A stretch of 30,079 nt of DNA from DAIOGN01 sp036745245 (GTDB lineage: Bacteria > Zixibacteria > MSB-5A5 > JAUVRN01). Numbering within the stretch: the stretch's first letter is position 1; each line of letters opens with the position of its first letter. Under the pieces are notes generated by a model that was not told the DNA's origin, ran no database searches, and saw only the letters and a program-made list of their open reading frames with translations. This document shows positions 1 through 7,581 of this stretch, in pieces. The position numbers and the translations under genes are program-made. Location of the stretch: NCBI GenBank assembly GCA_036745245.1, contig DAIOGN010000027.1, positions 1-30,079 of the forward strand, written 5' to 3'.

Positions 1-1
1 C

Positions 2-751
2 GCGCTCGCCAACCACGCCGGGCTGAACCCGTTCCTGTGCGTGCCGCTCGCGGGATTGTTTGCCGCGCTCGTCGCCTGGCCCACCGCGAAGCTGGTGTTT
101 CGCCTCCACGGCGGCTACTTCGCCATCGGCACCTGGGCAGTGGCGGAGGTGTTCAGGCTGCTGTTGGCCAATGTCGCCACCTTCGGCGGCGGCTCGGGGC
201 AGAGCCTGCGCGCAATGGCGGCAATCCCGCGCGAGACGCGCGAGCCCGCGGCCTACCTGATGGCGCTGGCAGCCGCCGTATTGGCGGTTTGCGTCGTGTA
301 CCTGCTGCTGCGCTCGCGCCACGGGCTGGCGCTCACCGCGATCCGCGACAGCGAAGTGGCCTCCGCCAGCCAGGGAATCGACGTCGCATTTACCCAGTTC
401 TGGGTGTACATCGTCTCGGCGGCGGGCTTCGGCATCGTCGGCGCGCTGTACTACATGAACATCCTGCGCATCTCGCCCAACGCCGCCTTCGACGTCAACT
501 GGACCGCCTACGTGATCTTCATCGTGGTGATCGGCGGGATCGGCACCATCGAGGGGCCGATCGTCGGCACGCTGCTGTTTTTCCTGCTGCGCGAGACGCT
601 ATCGGAGTTCGGCGCCTGGTACCTGATCGCGCTGGGCCTGATCGCGGTGGTGGTGATGCTCTATTTTCCCGGCGGCCTCTGGGGCGCGGTGTCGAAGAAA
701 TTCGACCTGCACCTGTTTCCGGTGCGGCGCTGGCTGCGGAGCGGCAAGTGA
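2..751 (+). CDS. livM: Branched-chain amino acid ABC transporter permease LivM, 3' part (5' end outside window)
   Basis: This is an inner-membrane permease subunit of a high-affinity branched-chain amino acid (or related amide/aromatic) ABC importer. It would work with LivH, the LivG/LivF ATPases and a periplasmic binding protein, none of which is visible here. The frame is open from base 2, so the 5' end lies outside the window. About 249 codons remain. They show several hydrophobic segments and the family's EAA-like cytoplasmic stretch ALTAIRDSEVASASQGID, then a re-entrant GGIGTIEGPIVGT segment and the PGGLWG motif near the C-terminus, all typical of LivM. The stop overlaps the next start as GTGA (748-751). 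Codon choice is very G/C-rich at third positions and the protein looks proteobacterial, unlike everything after ~840. This gene therefore probably belongs to a different genome from the rest of the scaffold (inference). The LivM family call is firm; the substrate is not known. Confidence 0.9.
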   Translation, partial: ALANHAGLNPFLCVPLAGLFAALVAWPTAKLVFRLHGGYFAIGTWAVAEVFRLLLANVATFGGGSGQSLRAMAAIPRETREPAAYLMALAAAVLAVCVVYLLLRSRHGLALTAIRDSEVASASQGIDVAFTQFWVYIVSAAGFGIVGALYYMNILRISPNAAFDVNWTAYVIFIVVIGGIGTIEGPIVGTLLFFLLRETLSEFGAWYLIALGLIAVVVMLYFPGGLWGAVSKKFDLHLFPVRRWLRSGK

Positions 752-837
752 CCCTGCTTTGCAGGATCGAGGACCTGCCCGAGAACTGCGCGCGCGAATT
801 CAAGGTGGGCGACAGGCGCCTGCTCGTCTGGCGCAAA
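748..837 (+). pseudogene. N-terminal fragment of a Rieske-type [2Fe-2S] protein, cut at the chimeric junction
   Basis: The first 30 codons (LCRIEDLPENCAREFKVG, then RLLVWRKG) match the usual opening of small Rieske ferredoxin/NirD-like proteins: a C-R-x-E-D-L-P strand, a 'F-x-VGDRRLLVxR' beta hairpin, then normally a CPH...C-x2-H cluster. The cluster ligands never appear, because the frame passes straight into CoaBC at GAEVRV (838-855). It overlaps livM by GTGA and shares its composition, so livM and this fragment look like one operon from the same source genome. The assignment rests on a short stretch, so the family is probable rather than certain. Confidence 0.55.
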
Positions 838-1971
838 GGCGCCGAAGTGCGCGTGGCCATGACCATATCGGCCACCAAGTTCGTCACCCCCCTCACGTTC
901 GAGGCCATCACCCAGCATCCGGTGGCGCACACGCTCTTTCCCGAGGGCGAGTTCGTGGCTACGCGCCACATCAGCTGGGCACAGTGGGCCGACCTGTGCG
1001 TGGTGGCGCCGGCGACGTACAACTTCGTGGGCAAGCTGGCGCACGGCGTGGCCGACGATGTGTTGGGCACTCTGGTGGCGGCGCTGCCTGTTGGCCGTCC
1101 GCTGTTTCTGGCGCTGGCAATGAATTCCGAGATGTACGCGCAGGCTGCGCTTCAAGACAATGTGCGCCTGCTGAAGGAACGCGGTGTTCACATCATCGAC
1201 GCCGAAACGGGCTACCTCGCCGAACGCATGGAGGGAAAGGGACGACTTGCGGAGCCGGAATCGATTGTGGAGTTCATTCTGCAGAAGCTTCGCGAGCAAT
1301 CGCCCTGGGCGGGCCGGCGTGTGCTGGTGACGGCCGGGCCCACGCGGGAAGCCATCGATCCGGTGCGCTATCTTTCCAATGCTTCAAGCGGCCGCATGGG
1401 GTACGCGGTGGCCGCCGCGGCCGTGGCCGGAGGCGCCGACGTGACCCTGGTGAGCGGGCCGGTGAGTCTGGAGCCGCCGCGTGGCGTGCGCGTGATACAG
1501 GTGACCACGGCCCGCCAGATGCTGGAGGCAGTGAGCGAAGTGTGGCCCGAGTCGGACGCGCTGTTCATGACGGCGGCCGTGGCCGACTTCGTGCCCCGCG
1601 ACCCCGCGTCGCAAAAATTGAAAAAATCCGAGCCGCTCTCCCATCTCGCTCTGGAGCCCGCACCTGACATTCTTGCACATTGTGGAAAAGCCAAACGCCC
1701 CGGACAGGTGCTGGTGGGGTTCGCGCTGGAAACCAGGAATGACGAGGCCGAAGCGCGACGCAAGCTCACCGAGAAGAACCTCGATCTTGTAGTTCTCAAC
1801 AACCCTTCCACACCCGGCGCCGGGTTCGAAGTGGACACAAACGTGGTCACGCTGCTTACTACGGAAACCTGCGAGGCTCTCCCCTTGCTTCCCAAGACGG
1901 AAGTTGCTAAAGAGATTGTGTCAAGGGCCTGGCAGATACTATCCCGTGTAAGTCAAGCGGACCCGTCATGA
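748..1971 (+). CDS. coaBC: CoaBC (phosphopantothenoylcysteine decarboxylase/phosphopantothenate-cysteine ligase) with a foreign Rieske-like N-terminus
   Basis: CoaBC makes 4'-phosphopantetheine from phosphopantothenate, cysteine and CTP in coenzyme A synthesis. From about 838 the reading is clear CoaBC. The CoaC flavoprotein part has FVTPLTFEAI, the active-site His in the HISWAQWADLCVVAPAT stretch, and AMNSEMY. The CoaB part starts near VLVTAGPTREAIDPVR with SNASSGRMG, and later has KLKKS and LVVLNNP. The normal beginning, a Rossmann strand with a GGIAAYK-type FMN/phosphate loop, is absent. In its place is a ~30-residue stretch resembling the start of a Rieske ferredoxin-type domain, translated from a GTG at 748 that has a GGAG about 6 bases upstream. 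The fused frame (407 aa) is by chance near normal CoaBC length. The clamp that reads ACGDxGxGR in E. coli Dfp reads LAERMEGKGR here, with no Cys. The stop overlaps the udg start as ATGA. As written, the enzyme would probably not bind FMN properly. I think the true coaBC start is missing through misassembly. Confidence 0.82.
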   Translation: MTLLCRIEDLPENCAREFKVGDRRLLVWRKGAEVRVAMTISATKFVTPLTFEAITQHPVAHTLFPEGEFVATRHISWAQWADLCVVAPATYNFVGKLAHGVADDVLGTLVAALPVGRPLFLALAMNSEMYAQAALQDNVRLLKERGVHIIDAETGYLAERMEGKGRLAEPESIVEFILQKLREQSPWAGRRVLVTAGPTREAIDPVRYLSNASSGRMGYAVAAAAVAGGADVTLVSGPVSLEPPRGVRVIQVTTARQMLEAVSEVWPESDALFMTAAVADFVPRDPASQKLKKSEPLSHLALEPAPDILAHCGKAKRPGQVLVGFALETRNDEAEARRKLTEKNLDLVVLNNPSTPGAGFEVDTNVVTLLTTETCEALPLLPKTEVAKEIVSRAWQILSRVSQADPS

Positions 1972-2696
1972 ACCCATTCGAACGCGCACTCCGATTTCAA
2001 GCCGACATAGGCACCGACGACGTGGTGCTGCCGCGCCGTCGCAGGAAGACAGCTGCCGTTGATGTTGTGTCGGTTTCAGCAACGGCCACTGCACCTGCAC
2101 CAGCTGCCATCGTTGCCGACGCTGCTCACTACGCCACACTTGCCGAATTCAATCAGGCGATCTGCGAATGCCAGAAGTGCGCACTGGGAAAAACCCGCAA
2201 CAAGTTCGTGTTCGGCGTGGGCAATCCGGGCTCGAAGGTAATGTTCATCGGCGAGGCACCCGGCGCCGACGAAGACCGCCTCGGGGAGCCGTTCGTGGGC
2301 CGGGCCGGCAAGCTGCTCGACAAGATTCTTGCGGCCATCGAATTCGACCGCACCAACGTGTACATCGCGAACATCCTCAAGTGCCGGCCGCCGGGCAATC
2401 GCGACCCCGAGCCTGGCGAGATGGACGCGTGCATGCCTTATCTCGAGCGACAGATCGCCATGATCGCCCCCGCGTTCATCTGCTGCCTGGGGCGCATCGC
2501 TGCGCAGGGACTTCTGCGGACCAAGACGCCGCTCGGTAAGATGCGCGGCCAATGGTTCGACAAGTACGGAGCGCGCATCATGGTCACCTATCATCCCGCG
2601 GCGCTCTTGCGCTTCCCCGACTACAAGCGCGACACCTGGGAAGACGTGCAGCGCCTGCGTGCCGCCTACGACGAATGGAAGGCGAAGTCATCATGA
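1968..2696 (+). CDS. Family 4 uracil-DNA glycosylase ([4Fe-4S])
   Basis: This is a DNA repair enzyme that removes uracil from DNA, of the iron-sulfur family 4 type known from thermophiles and many bacteria (related to the N-terminal region of SPO1 DNA polymerase). The 242-residue protein has a ~55-residue low-complexity Ala/Val-rich N-terminal extension, then the catalytic domain. Motif 1 is GEAPGADED (residues 95-103), followed by FVGRAGKLLD, and the C-terminal motif is TYHPAALLR. The four likely cluster cysteines are C68, C71, C139 and C155. The C-x2-C pair and the 16-residue C139-C155 spacing match the known ligand pattern of this family. The start overlaps the coaBC stop (ATGA) and the stop overlaps the dnaB start (ATGA), so the three genes are probably translationally coupled. 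Family assignment is strong. Confidence 0.95.
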   Translation: MNPFERALRFQADIGTDDVVLPRRRRKTAAVDVVSVSATATAPAPAAIVADAAHYATLAEFNQAICECQKCALGKTRNKFVFGVGNPGSKVMFIGEAPGADEDRLGEPFVGRAGKLLDKILAAIEFDRTNVYIANILKCRPPGNRDPEPGEMDACMPYLERQIAMIAPAFICCLGRIAAQGLLRTKTPLGKMRGQWFDKYGARIMVTYHPAALLRFPDYKRDTWEDVQRLRAAYDEWKAKSS

Positions 2697-4093
2697 GTAA
2701 CGGGCAGGAGTCGAACAAGAGCGTCGAGCGCCAGGTGATGGAGCGCCTGCCGCCGCAGGCCCTTGAAACCGAAGCCTCCGTGCTGGGGGCCATGCTGCTC
2801 GACCCGGAGGCCGTGGGCACCGCGATCGAGCATCTCACGCCCGACTGTTTCTACAAGGGCGCTCACGCCTGGGTGTATGAGGCCATCATCTCGCTCTTCG
2901 AAAAAGGCGAGCCCCCCGATCTTACCACCGTGGCCGAAGAACTTCACTCGCGGGGACATCTCGAAAGAATCGGCGGCCGCGCGTTTCTGGCCATGCTGGC
3001 TGATCAGGTGGCCACGTCGGCTCACATGGCCTATCACTGCAAGATTCTCGCCGAGAAGGCCGCCCTGCGCCGGTTGATCCATGCAGGCACGTCCATTGTC
3101 ACGCGCTGTTTCGACGACTCGGCCGAAGTGGATGAACTTCTCGACGAGGCCGAGAACAAAATCTTCCAGATTTCAGAGGCGCGGCTGTCGATAGATTTTG
3201 TCAGCCTCAAAAAGCTTTTGCCCGACACGTTCGAGCGCCTGGAAGAGTTCCACAACAAGGGGTCGCTCATCTCCGGCATGAGCACGGGCTACAACGACCT
3301 CGATCAGATCACGGCTGGGCTGCACCCCGGTGATCTGGTGGTGATTGCTGGCCGGCCGTCCATGGGGAAGACGGCATTTGCACTGAACATGGCCGAGAAC
3401 ATGGCCATCGATGGCCGCAGGGCCATCGCCTTCTTCTCGTTGGAAATGTCCAAGGAGCAGCTCGCCGAGCGCCTGCTCTGCGGCCGCGCGCGAGTGAACT
3501 CCAATGCCATTCGCACCGGCCGCCTGCCCGACCACGAGTGGCAGGGCCTCGGCCTGGCGGCGGGCACGCTGTCGGATGCCAACATCTTCATCGACGACTC
3601 CGCGACGCTGACGGTGCTGGAGATGCGCGCCAAGGCACGGCGCCTGCGTGCGCAGCACCACGTGGATCTGGTGGTGGTCGACTACATGCAGATGATGCAC
3701 TCGGGCGGCCGCGTAGAATCACGCCAGCAGGAGATTTCGCATATCTCCCGTTCGCTCAAGGCGCTGGCCAAGGAACTGTCGGTGCCGGTGGTGGCGCTGT
3801 CGCAGCTGTCGCGTCAGGTGGAGGTACGCGGCGGCGAGAAGCGCCCGCAGCTTGCCGACCTGCGCGAGTCGGGCGCCATCGAGCAGGACGCCGACGTGGT
3901 GATGTTCGTGTACCGCCCCGCGCACGCGATGGGACAGGACATCGACCGTGAGGGCAACGACATTTCCAATCTGGCGGAGATCATCGTGGCCAAGCAGCGA
4001 AACGGGCCCACGGGTACGGTGCGCCTGGCCTTCGTGCGCGAATTCGCACGCTTCGAAAACCTGGCATACGTGCACCAGGCGGACTACGCCTGA
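2693..4093 (+). CDS. dnaB: Replicative DNA helicase DnaB
   Basis: This is the hexameric 5'-3' helicase that unwinds DNA at the replication fork and recruits primase. It has 466 residues, normal for the family. The N-terminal helical domain begins around PPQALETEASVLGAMLLDPEA (residues ~20-120), followed by a linker and the RecA-like motor domain. The Walker A motif is GRPSMGKT near residue 220, Walker B is DLVVVDYMQMM, and the sensor/Q region is VVALSQLSRQVE. DLRESGAIEQDADVVMFVYR and the arginine-finger stretch KQRNGPTG are also present. There is no intein. The ATG at 2693 overlaps the udg stop. An in-frame extension upstream to 2552 is only overlap with udg. The gene ends 12 bases before a convergent gene, and I see no clear terminator between them. 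Confidence 0.97.
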   Translation: MSNGQESNKSVERQVMERLPPQALETEASVLGAMLLDPEAVGTAIEHLTPDCFYKGAHAWVYEAIISLFEKGEPPDLTTVAEELHSRGHLERIGGRAFLAMLADQVATSAHMAYHCKILAEKAALRRLIHAGTSIVTRCFDDSAEVDELLDEAENKIFQISEARLSIDFVSLKKLLPDTFERLEEFHNKGSLISGMSTGYNDLDQITAGLHPGDLVVIAGRPSMGKTAFALNMAENMAIDGRRAIAFFSLEMSKEQLAERLLCGRARVNSNAIRTGRLPDHEWQGLGLAAGTLSDANIFIDDSATLTVLEMRAKARRLRAQHHVDLVVVDYMQMMHSGGRVESRQQEISHISRSLKALAKELSVPVVALSQLSRQVEVRGGEKRPQLADLRESGAIEQDADVVMFVYRPAHAMGQDIDREGNDISNLAEIIVAKQRNGPTGTVRLAFVREFARFENLAYVHQADYA

Positions 4094-4105
4094 GAGGTCC
4101 TGCCC

Positions 4106-6517
4106 TCAGGGACAGGTCCAGGTGCCATCATAGATCAGACGGCAGACGTTGCATGGCGGATCTCCACCGCCTTTCATCGCGTCGTCCGTGGTCTGGAGAA
4201 CGAAGACATAATTGACCAGGTGGATGATATCCGCCGAACTCACCGTGCCGCTGCAGTCGAAGTCGCCGATGGCCGCGCACGGCAGAGGTGCGGGGCCTGA
4301 CTTGAAGCAGTAGTTCACCATCATGATGATGTCAGCGGAAGTCACATTACCGCTGTTATTGGGGTCGCCCAGGTTTTTTACCGGGCAGAGCCAGAACGGC
4401 GCGTGGGGAACGGCCGAGATACCTCCCGAGCCCATGTCGCTGCGAGACTGGTCCGCATCGTTGTAGGCGGTGTCGGGAAGACCCGCGTCTACGCAGGGGG
4501 ACCCGGGGGTCAGGCTGAAGTCGCCCATCGCTGCGTTGTTGAACAGTGGGTCTGCGGAGAGTCCGTTCGGGCTCGCCGTATTGCCCGAATCGTTGTCCCA
4601 GATATCGTTGTAATCGAAGTACGTGGCAGAGGGCGTTCCCTTGAACCCGGCGCCGTAGTGTCCGGCCAGAATATTGTTGAACACCGAGTCCCCGGCTCGG
4701 TCGACCATTCGAAGGCCGTGGTAGCCGTCCAGAATGGTATTGGCATAGATTTTGTGGTGGCTGGCGGAGCTCGGCGATCCCAGCTCGATAGCGGCCAGTC
4801 CATTGCCAAAGTTGCCTCGAATCAGATTGTGGTGAATGGACAGATGGGTGGGAGCATAGGCAATGATGGCCCCTCCAAAGTTGTTGAAGAAGTCATTGAA
4901 AGCAATCTCCGCCCGCCTCCCCACGCGGTGGCCGTACAGCGTCACCCCGGCATCGCGGCCTTGGGTGGCGTTGTGATGAACGCGATTCCCCAGAATCCGC
5001 GGTGACGAATCTCGACATGCGATGGCGCGGCCTCCGCGGCCAAATTCCAGGCAGTAACCAATGTCGCAATTCCGGATTGTGGGACTCGAGCCGCGGCACC
5101 CGATGCCATCGGCGTCCTGGGCGTAACGAAGCGTGAATCCGTCCAGCACGGACCCCGTGTCCTCCTGAGAAATGAAGATCACGAGAGGCATCTGGAAGAC
5201 CGCGGACTCAATAAACGTGGAATCGCGGCCCGCCTCCGAGATAACCGAGATCTCCTTGCCCAGGAAGTTGAGATGCTCTCGGTACACCCCGGGTCGAACG
5301 ATCACGGTGTCTCCATCGACCGCGGCGTCGATGGCTTCCTGAATGGTGGCGTAGTTGTCGGGTACCACCAACCTGTCGGACCAGTGAAGCGAGAAGAAGG
5401 AGTACTTCCATGAGCCCCACTGGCCGTTCCGGGCGACTCGGATTCGCACGCCATGCGTGGTCAATTCCGGCAGGGGCGGGCCGGAATAGGTCACGACACT
5501 GTCTGAGCCCGAGGTTGGGCCGGTGGACCACACCGGCAAGTCCGACCATGTGAAGTCGGAGTTCACTTCCACCTCATGATGACTCTGAAGGCTGGAGGCC
5601 GTGTCATAGTACGTCCAACGGAATTCCGGTATAGAATCGATCACGGTGTGCCCCAGCGCATAAGGCCCGAAGGACAGTTGCCTTGGGACGGGCAACACTA
5701 CGACGTCATATGGAAAAGCACCCATATCGTTTCGCGTTCCGTCGGAATCGTTGAAAGCCGGATCGGGGTCACCGGCATCGATGCATGGCGAACCGGACGC
5801 TATCCGGAATTCCAGGGTGTCGAGCAGAGGATCGGCCTGGCGATCCGAATCGCCGGGCGAAGCGGTTCCCCAGTAGGTCACGAAGTTGTCGTGGAAGCAG
5901 TTGTAATCGGACAGGAGAACCGTGGACGGACGGCCCAGAAGCGCCTGGGCCGTGGAGACGAACTGGTTGCCGCGCACGCTCGTCACGGACGTGCCGGTCG
6001 CAGCTGTCACCACACAGCCACACAGGTCGCCCGAGCCCAGTGGATTGCACCGATAAAACGTATTGCTGGTCACCTGAACCTGGGCGTTTTCGCCATACAC
6101 GAGAATGGTCTCACACGCGTTCAACCTGTCAAAGACGCATCGTTCGATACGGTAGTCTCCGGACAGGATCGTGAGGATGGTGACCGGCCGTGCGGAGCCC
6201 TGACCCGTCACATGAAAGCCGCGAAGGATCCGTGGGCCAGGATGGTCAGAGAAGTCAGCGGCGAAACTCACGCCTTGGGCGATGGCATCCAGCTCGAGCA
6301 CAGTGAACTCCGGGCCGAATTCGGCAATGACGGCTAAGGCCTTATTGACCGTGAACGACGCCGGATACACTCCGGGCCCCACGAGGATGGTGTCTCCGTC
6401 AACAGCTGCACCGATCGCCTCGGGTAGGGTGGGATAGGTGGAGGGTACGCGCAGAACAGAGGCCTGTGCTGGCAGCACGGTCCCCACCAGGAGCATGACT
6501 CTGACTAAGGTACGCAA
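4106..6517 (-). CDS. Secreted parallel beta-helix protein with C-terminal dockerin-like repeats
   Basis: This is a large exported protein of 803 residues with unknown substrate. I chose the TTG at 6517 because an AAGGA lies 7 bases upstream and a signal peptide follows at once (RTLVRVMLLVGTVLPAQA). Two similar right-handed beta-helix modules follow. Each opens with the same phrase: YPTLPEAIGAAVDGDTILVG near the N-terminus and YATIQEAIDAAVDGDTVIVR around residue 400, as in pectate-lyase-fold and DUF1565-like proteins. An Ig/FN3-like insert separates them. Each module closes with a repeated phrase (GSPCIDAGDPDPAFND; GSPCVDAGLPDTAYND). The last ~90 residues hold two dockerin-like calcium-binding repeats, each a D-x-N/D-x-S/D-G loop followed by SADII and VNY. 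Then comes a Cys-rich tail (CNVC...C). No catalytic residues can be named, so it may be a surface adhesin or a glycan-binding protein. It is convergent with dnaB and divergent from mlaE. Confidence 0.85.
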   Translation of the reverse strand: MRTLVRVMLLVGTVLPAQASVLRVPSTYPTLPEAIGAAVDGDTILVGPGVYPASFTVNKALAVIAEFGPEFTVLELDAIAQGVSFAADFSDHPGPRILRGFHVTGQGSARPVTILTILSGDYRIERCVFDRLNACETILVYGENAQVQVTSNTFYRCNPLGSGDLCGCVVTAATGTSVTSVRGNQFVSTAQALLGRPSTVLLSDYNCFHDNFVTYWGTASPGDSDRQADPLLDTLEFRIASGSPCIDAGDPDPAFNDSDGTRNDMGAFPYDVVVLPVPRQLSFGPYALGHTVIDSIPEFRWTYYDTASSLQSHHEVEVNSDFTWSDLPVWSTGPTSGSDSVVTYSGPPLPELTTHGVRIRVARNGQWGSWKYSFFSLHWSDRLVVPDNYATIQEAIDAAVDGDTVIVRPGVYREHLNFLGKEISVISEAGRDSTFIESAVFQMPLVIFISQEDTGSVLDGFTLRYAQDADGIGCRGSSPTIRNCDIGYCLEFGRGGRAIACRDSSPRILGNRVHHNATQGRDAGVTLYGHRVGRRAEIAFNDFFNNFGGAIIAYAPTHLSIHHNLIRGNFGNGLAAIELGSPSSASHHKIYANTILDGYHGLRMVDRAGDSVFNNILAGHYGAGFKGTPSATYFDYNDIWDNDSGNTASPNGLSADPLFNNAAMGDFSLTPGSPCVDAGLPDTAYNDADQSRSDMGSGGISAVPHAPFWLCPVKNLGDPNNSGNVTSADIIMMVNYCFKSGPAPLPCAAIGDFDCSGTVSSADIIHLVNYVFVLQTTDDAMKGGGDPPCNVCRLIYDGTWTCP

Positions 6518-6804
6518 GATTGGATCCTTGGCGCGGGGAACACCTGATGACTCAAGGTAGCGTGCCTTGACGCTGTCTGCAACGACGAAGCCGAATGGCA
6601 GGGCGGCGCTTCGTCGCTTCAGGCGGGCCTGGCTTAAGACTTGCGACGATTTGGATGTACAGCGAGATTGGGACGGGGAACGGGGGAAGTCCAGGTCAGC
6701 CACTCCCATCCTGCTTACCCAGGGGGTGAAGGCCTCATCCGGATACACGACCTGCGACGCTGTGGACAAAGTCGGCGCATGACTGAGACCAGAATAGGTT
6801 TGGT
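6518..6804. other. Divergent intergenic region between the beta-helix gene (-) and mlaE (+)
   Basis: This is 287 bases with no gene I accept. The minus frame stays open across it, but it has no good Shine-Dalgarno before an upstream start, and the signal peptide begins at 6517. Both flanking genes must be transcribed from here or from upstream. I could not find a convincing -35/-10 pair. The best plus-strand candidate (TGGACA at 6763) lacks a well-spaced -10 box. Confidence 0.5.
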
Positions 6805-7581
6805 GTGGGTCGCCTCGTAGGTTTATTCGGCCACTACCTCGTCATGGCCGTCGACGGGGTGGGGCGCTTTACGCTGTTGGTGCTTTCGGTGCTGTCGAAC
6901 TGGACGGCCATCTTCAAGAGCCGAGGACGTCTCGCCGAACAAATGGCATTCGTGGGCGTCACGTCGCTCCCGCTCATCGTGCTCACCTCCATCTTCGTGG
7001 GTGCGGTCACCACCTGGCAGACCGCTTACCAGATCAAGAACTACGTACCCATGCGCTATCTGGGAACGGCGGTGGGGCGCGCCATCATGATCGAGCTGGC
7101 TCCGGTGCTTTCTGCCCTGGTGGTGGCGGGGCGCGTGGGCGCCGGCATGGCGGCCGAATTGGGCACCATGAAGGTGACCGACCAGGTGGATGCCCTGGAG
7201 TGCATGGGCATCGACCCGGTGCGGTTTCTGGTGGTGCCGCGCGTGGTGGCGGGGCTCATCATGATGCCCATCCTGGTGGTGTTTGCCGACCTGGTGGCCA
7301 TCGGCGGCGCCATGGCAGTGTCGGTGATATTCCTCAAGGTGCCGCAGGAAACGTTTATCTCCGGGTTTAAGCTGTTCTTCAGGATTTCCGACGTGACCGC
7401 CGGACTCTCCAAGGCGGCCGTGTTCGGGTTGATCCTCACACTGGTGGGCTGCGACCAAGGGCTGGGCGCGCGCGGCGGCGCGCTCGGTGTGGGCCGCGCC
7501 ACGACGAGGGCGGTTGTGATCGCCTCCGTGTCCATCCTGATCGCCGACTACCTCATCGCAGTGATCATGTTCCGGCAATGA
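6805..7581 (+). CDS. mlaE: MlaE/YrbE-family ABC transporter permease
   Basis: This is the inner-membrane permease of an MCE-type lipid transporter, which moves phospholipids between the inner and outer membranes in diderm bacteria. The 258-residue protein has an amphipathic N-terminus, about five hydrophobic helices, and the family hallmarks VGAVTTWQTAYQ, APVLSALVVAGRVGAGMAAELG and MKVTDQVDALECMGIDPVR. The last of these is the coupling-helix segment contacting the ATPase. The GTG at 6805 is the first usable start and its Shine-Dalgarno is weak (AGG). The stop overlaps the next ATG (ATGA, 7578-7581). An MCE-domain substrate-binding protein (MlaD) would be expected downstream but is absent, so it is probably encoded elsewhere. 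Confidence 0.93.
   Translation: MGRLVGLFGHYLVMAVDGVGRFTLLVLSVLSNWTAIFKSRGRLAEQMAFVGVTSLPLIVLTSIFVGAVTTWQTAYQIKNYVPMRYLGTAVGRAIMIELAPVLSALVVAGRVGAGMAAELGTMKVTDQVDALECMGIDPVRFLVVPRVVAGLIMMPILVVFADLVAIGGAMAVSVIFLKVPQETFISGFKLFFRISDVTAGLSKAAVFGLILTLVGCDQGLGARGGALGVGRATTRAVVIASVSILIADYLIAVIMFRQ

Noticed and set aside
37..747. In-frame extension of the CoaBC frame upstream to 37
   Set aside because: It is an Arg/Gly/Pro-rich out-of-frame reading of livM. The real start of this frame is the GTG at 748 with a Shine-Dalgarno.
6518..6769. Upstream extension of the beta-helix protein to an ATG at 6769
   Set aside because: The signal peptide begins at 6517 after a good AAGGA. The extension has no homology-like features and would bury the signal peptide.
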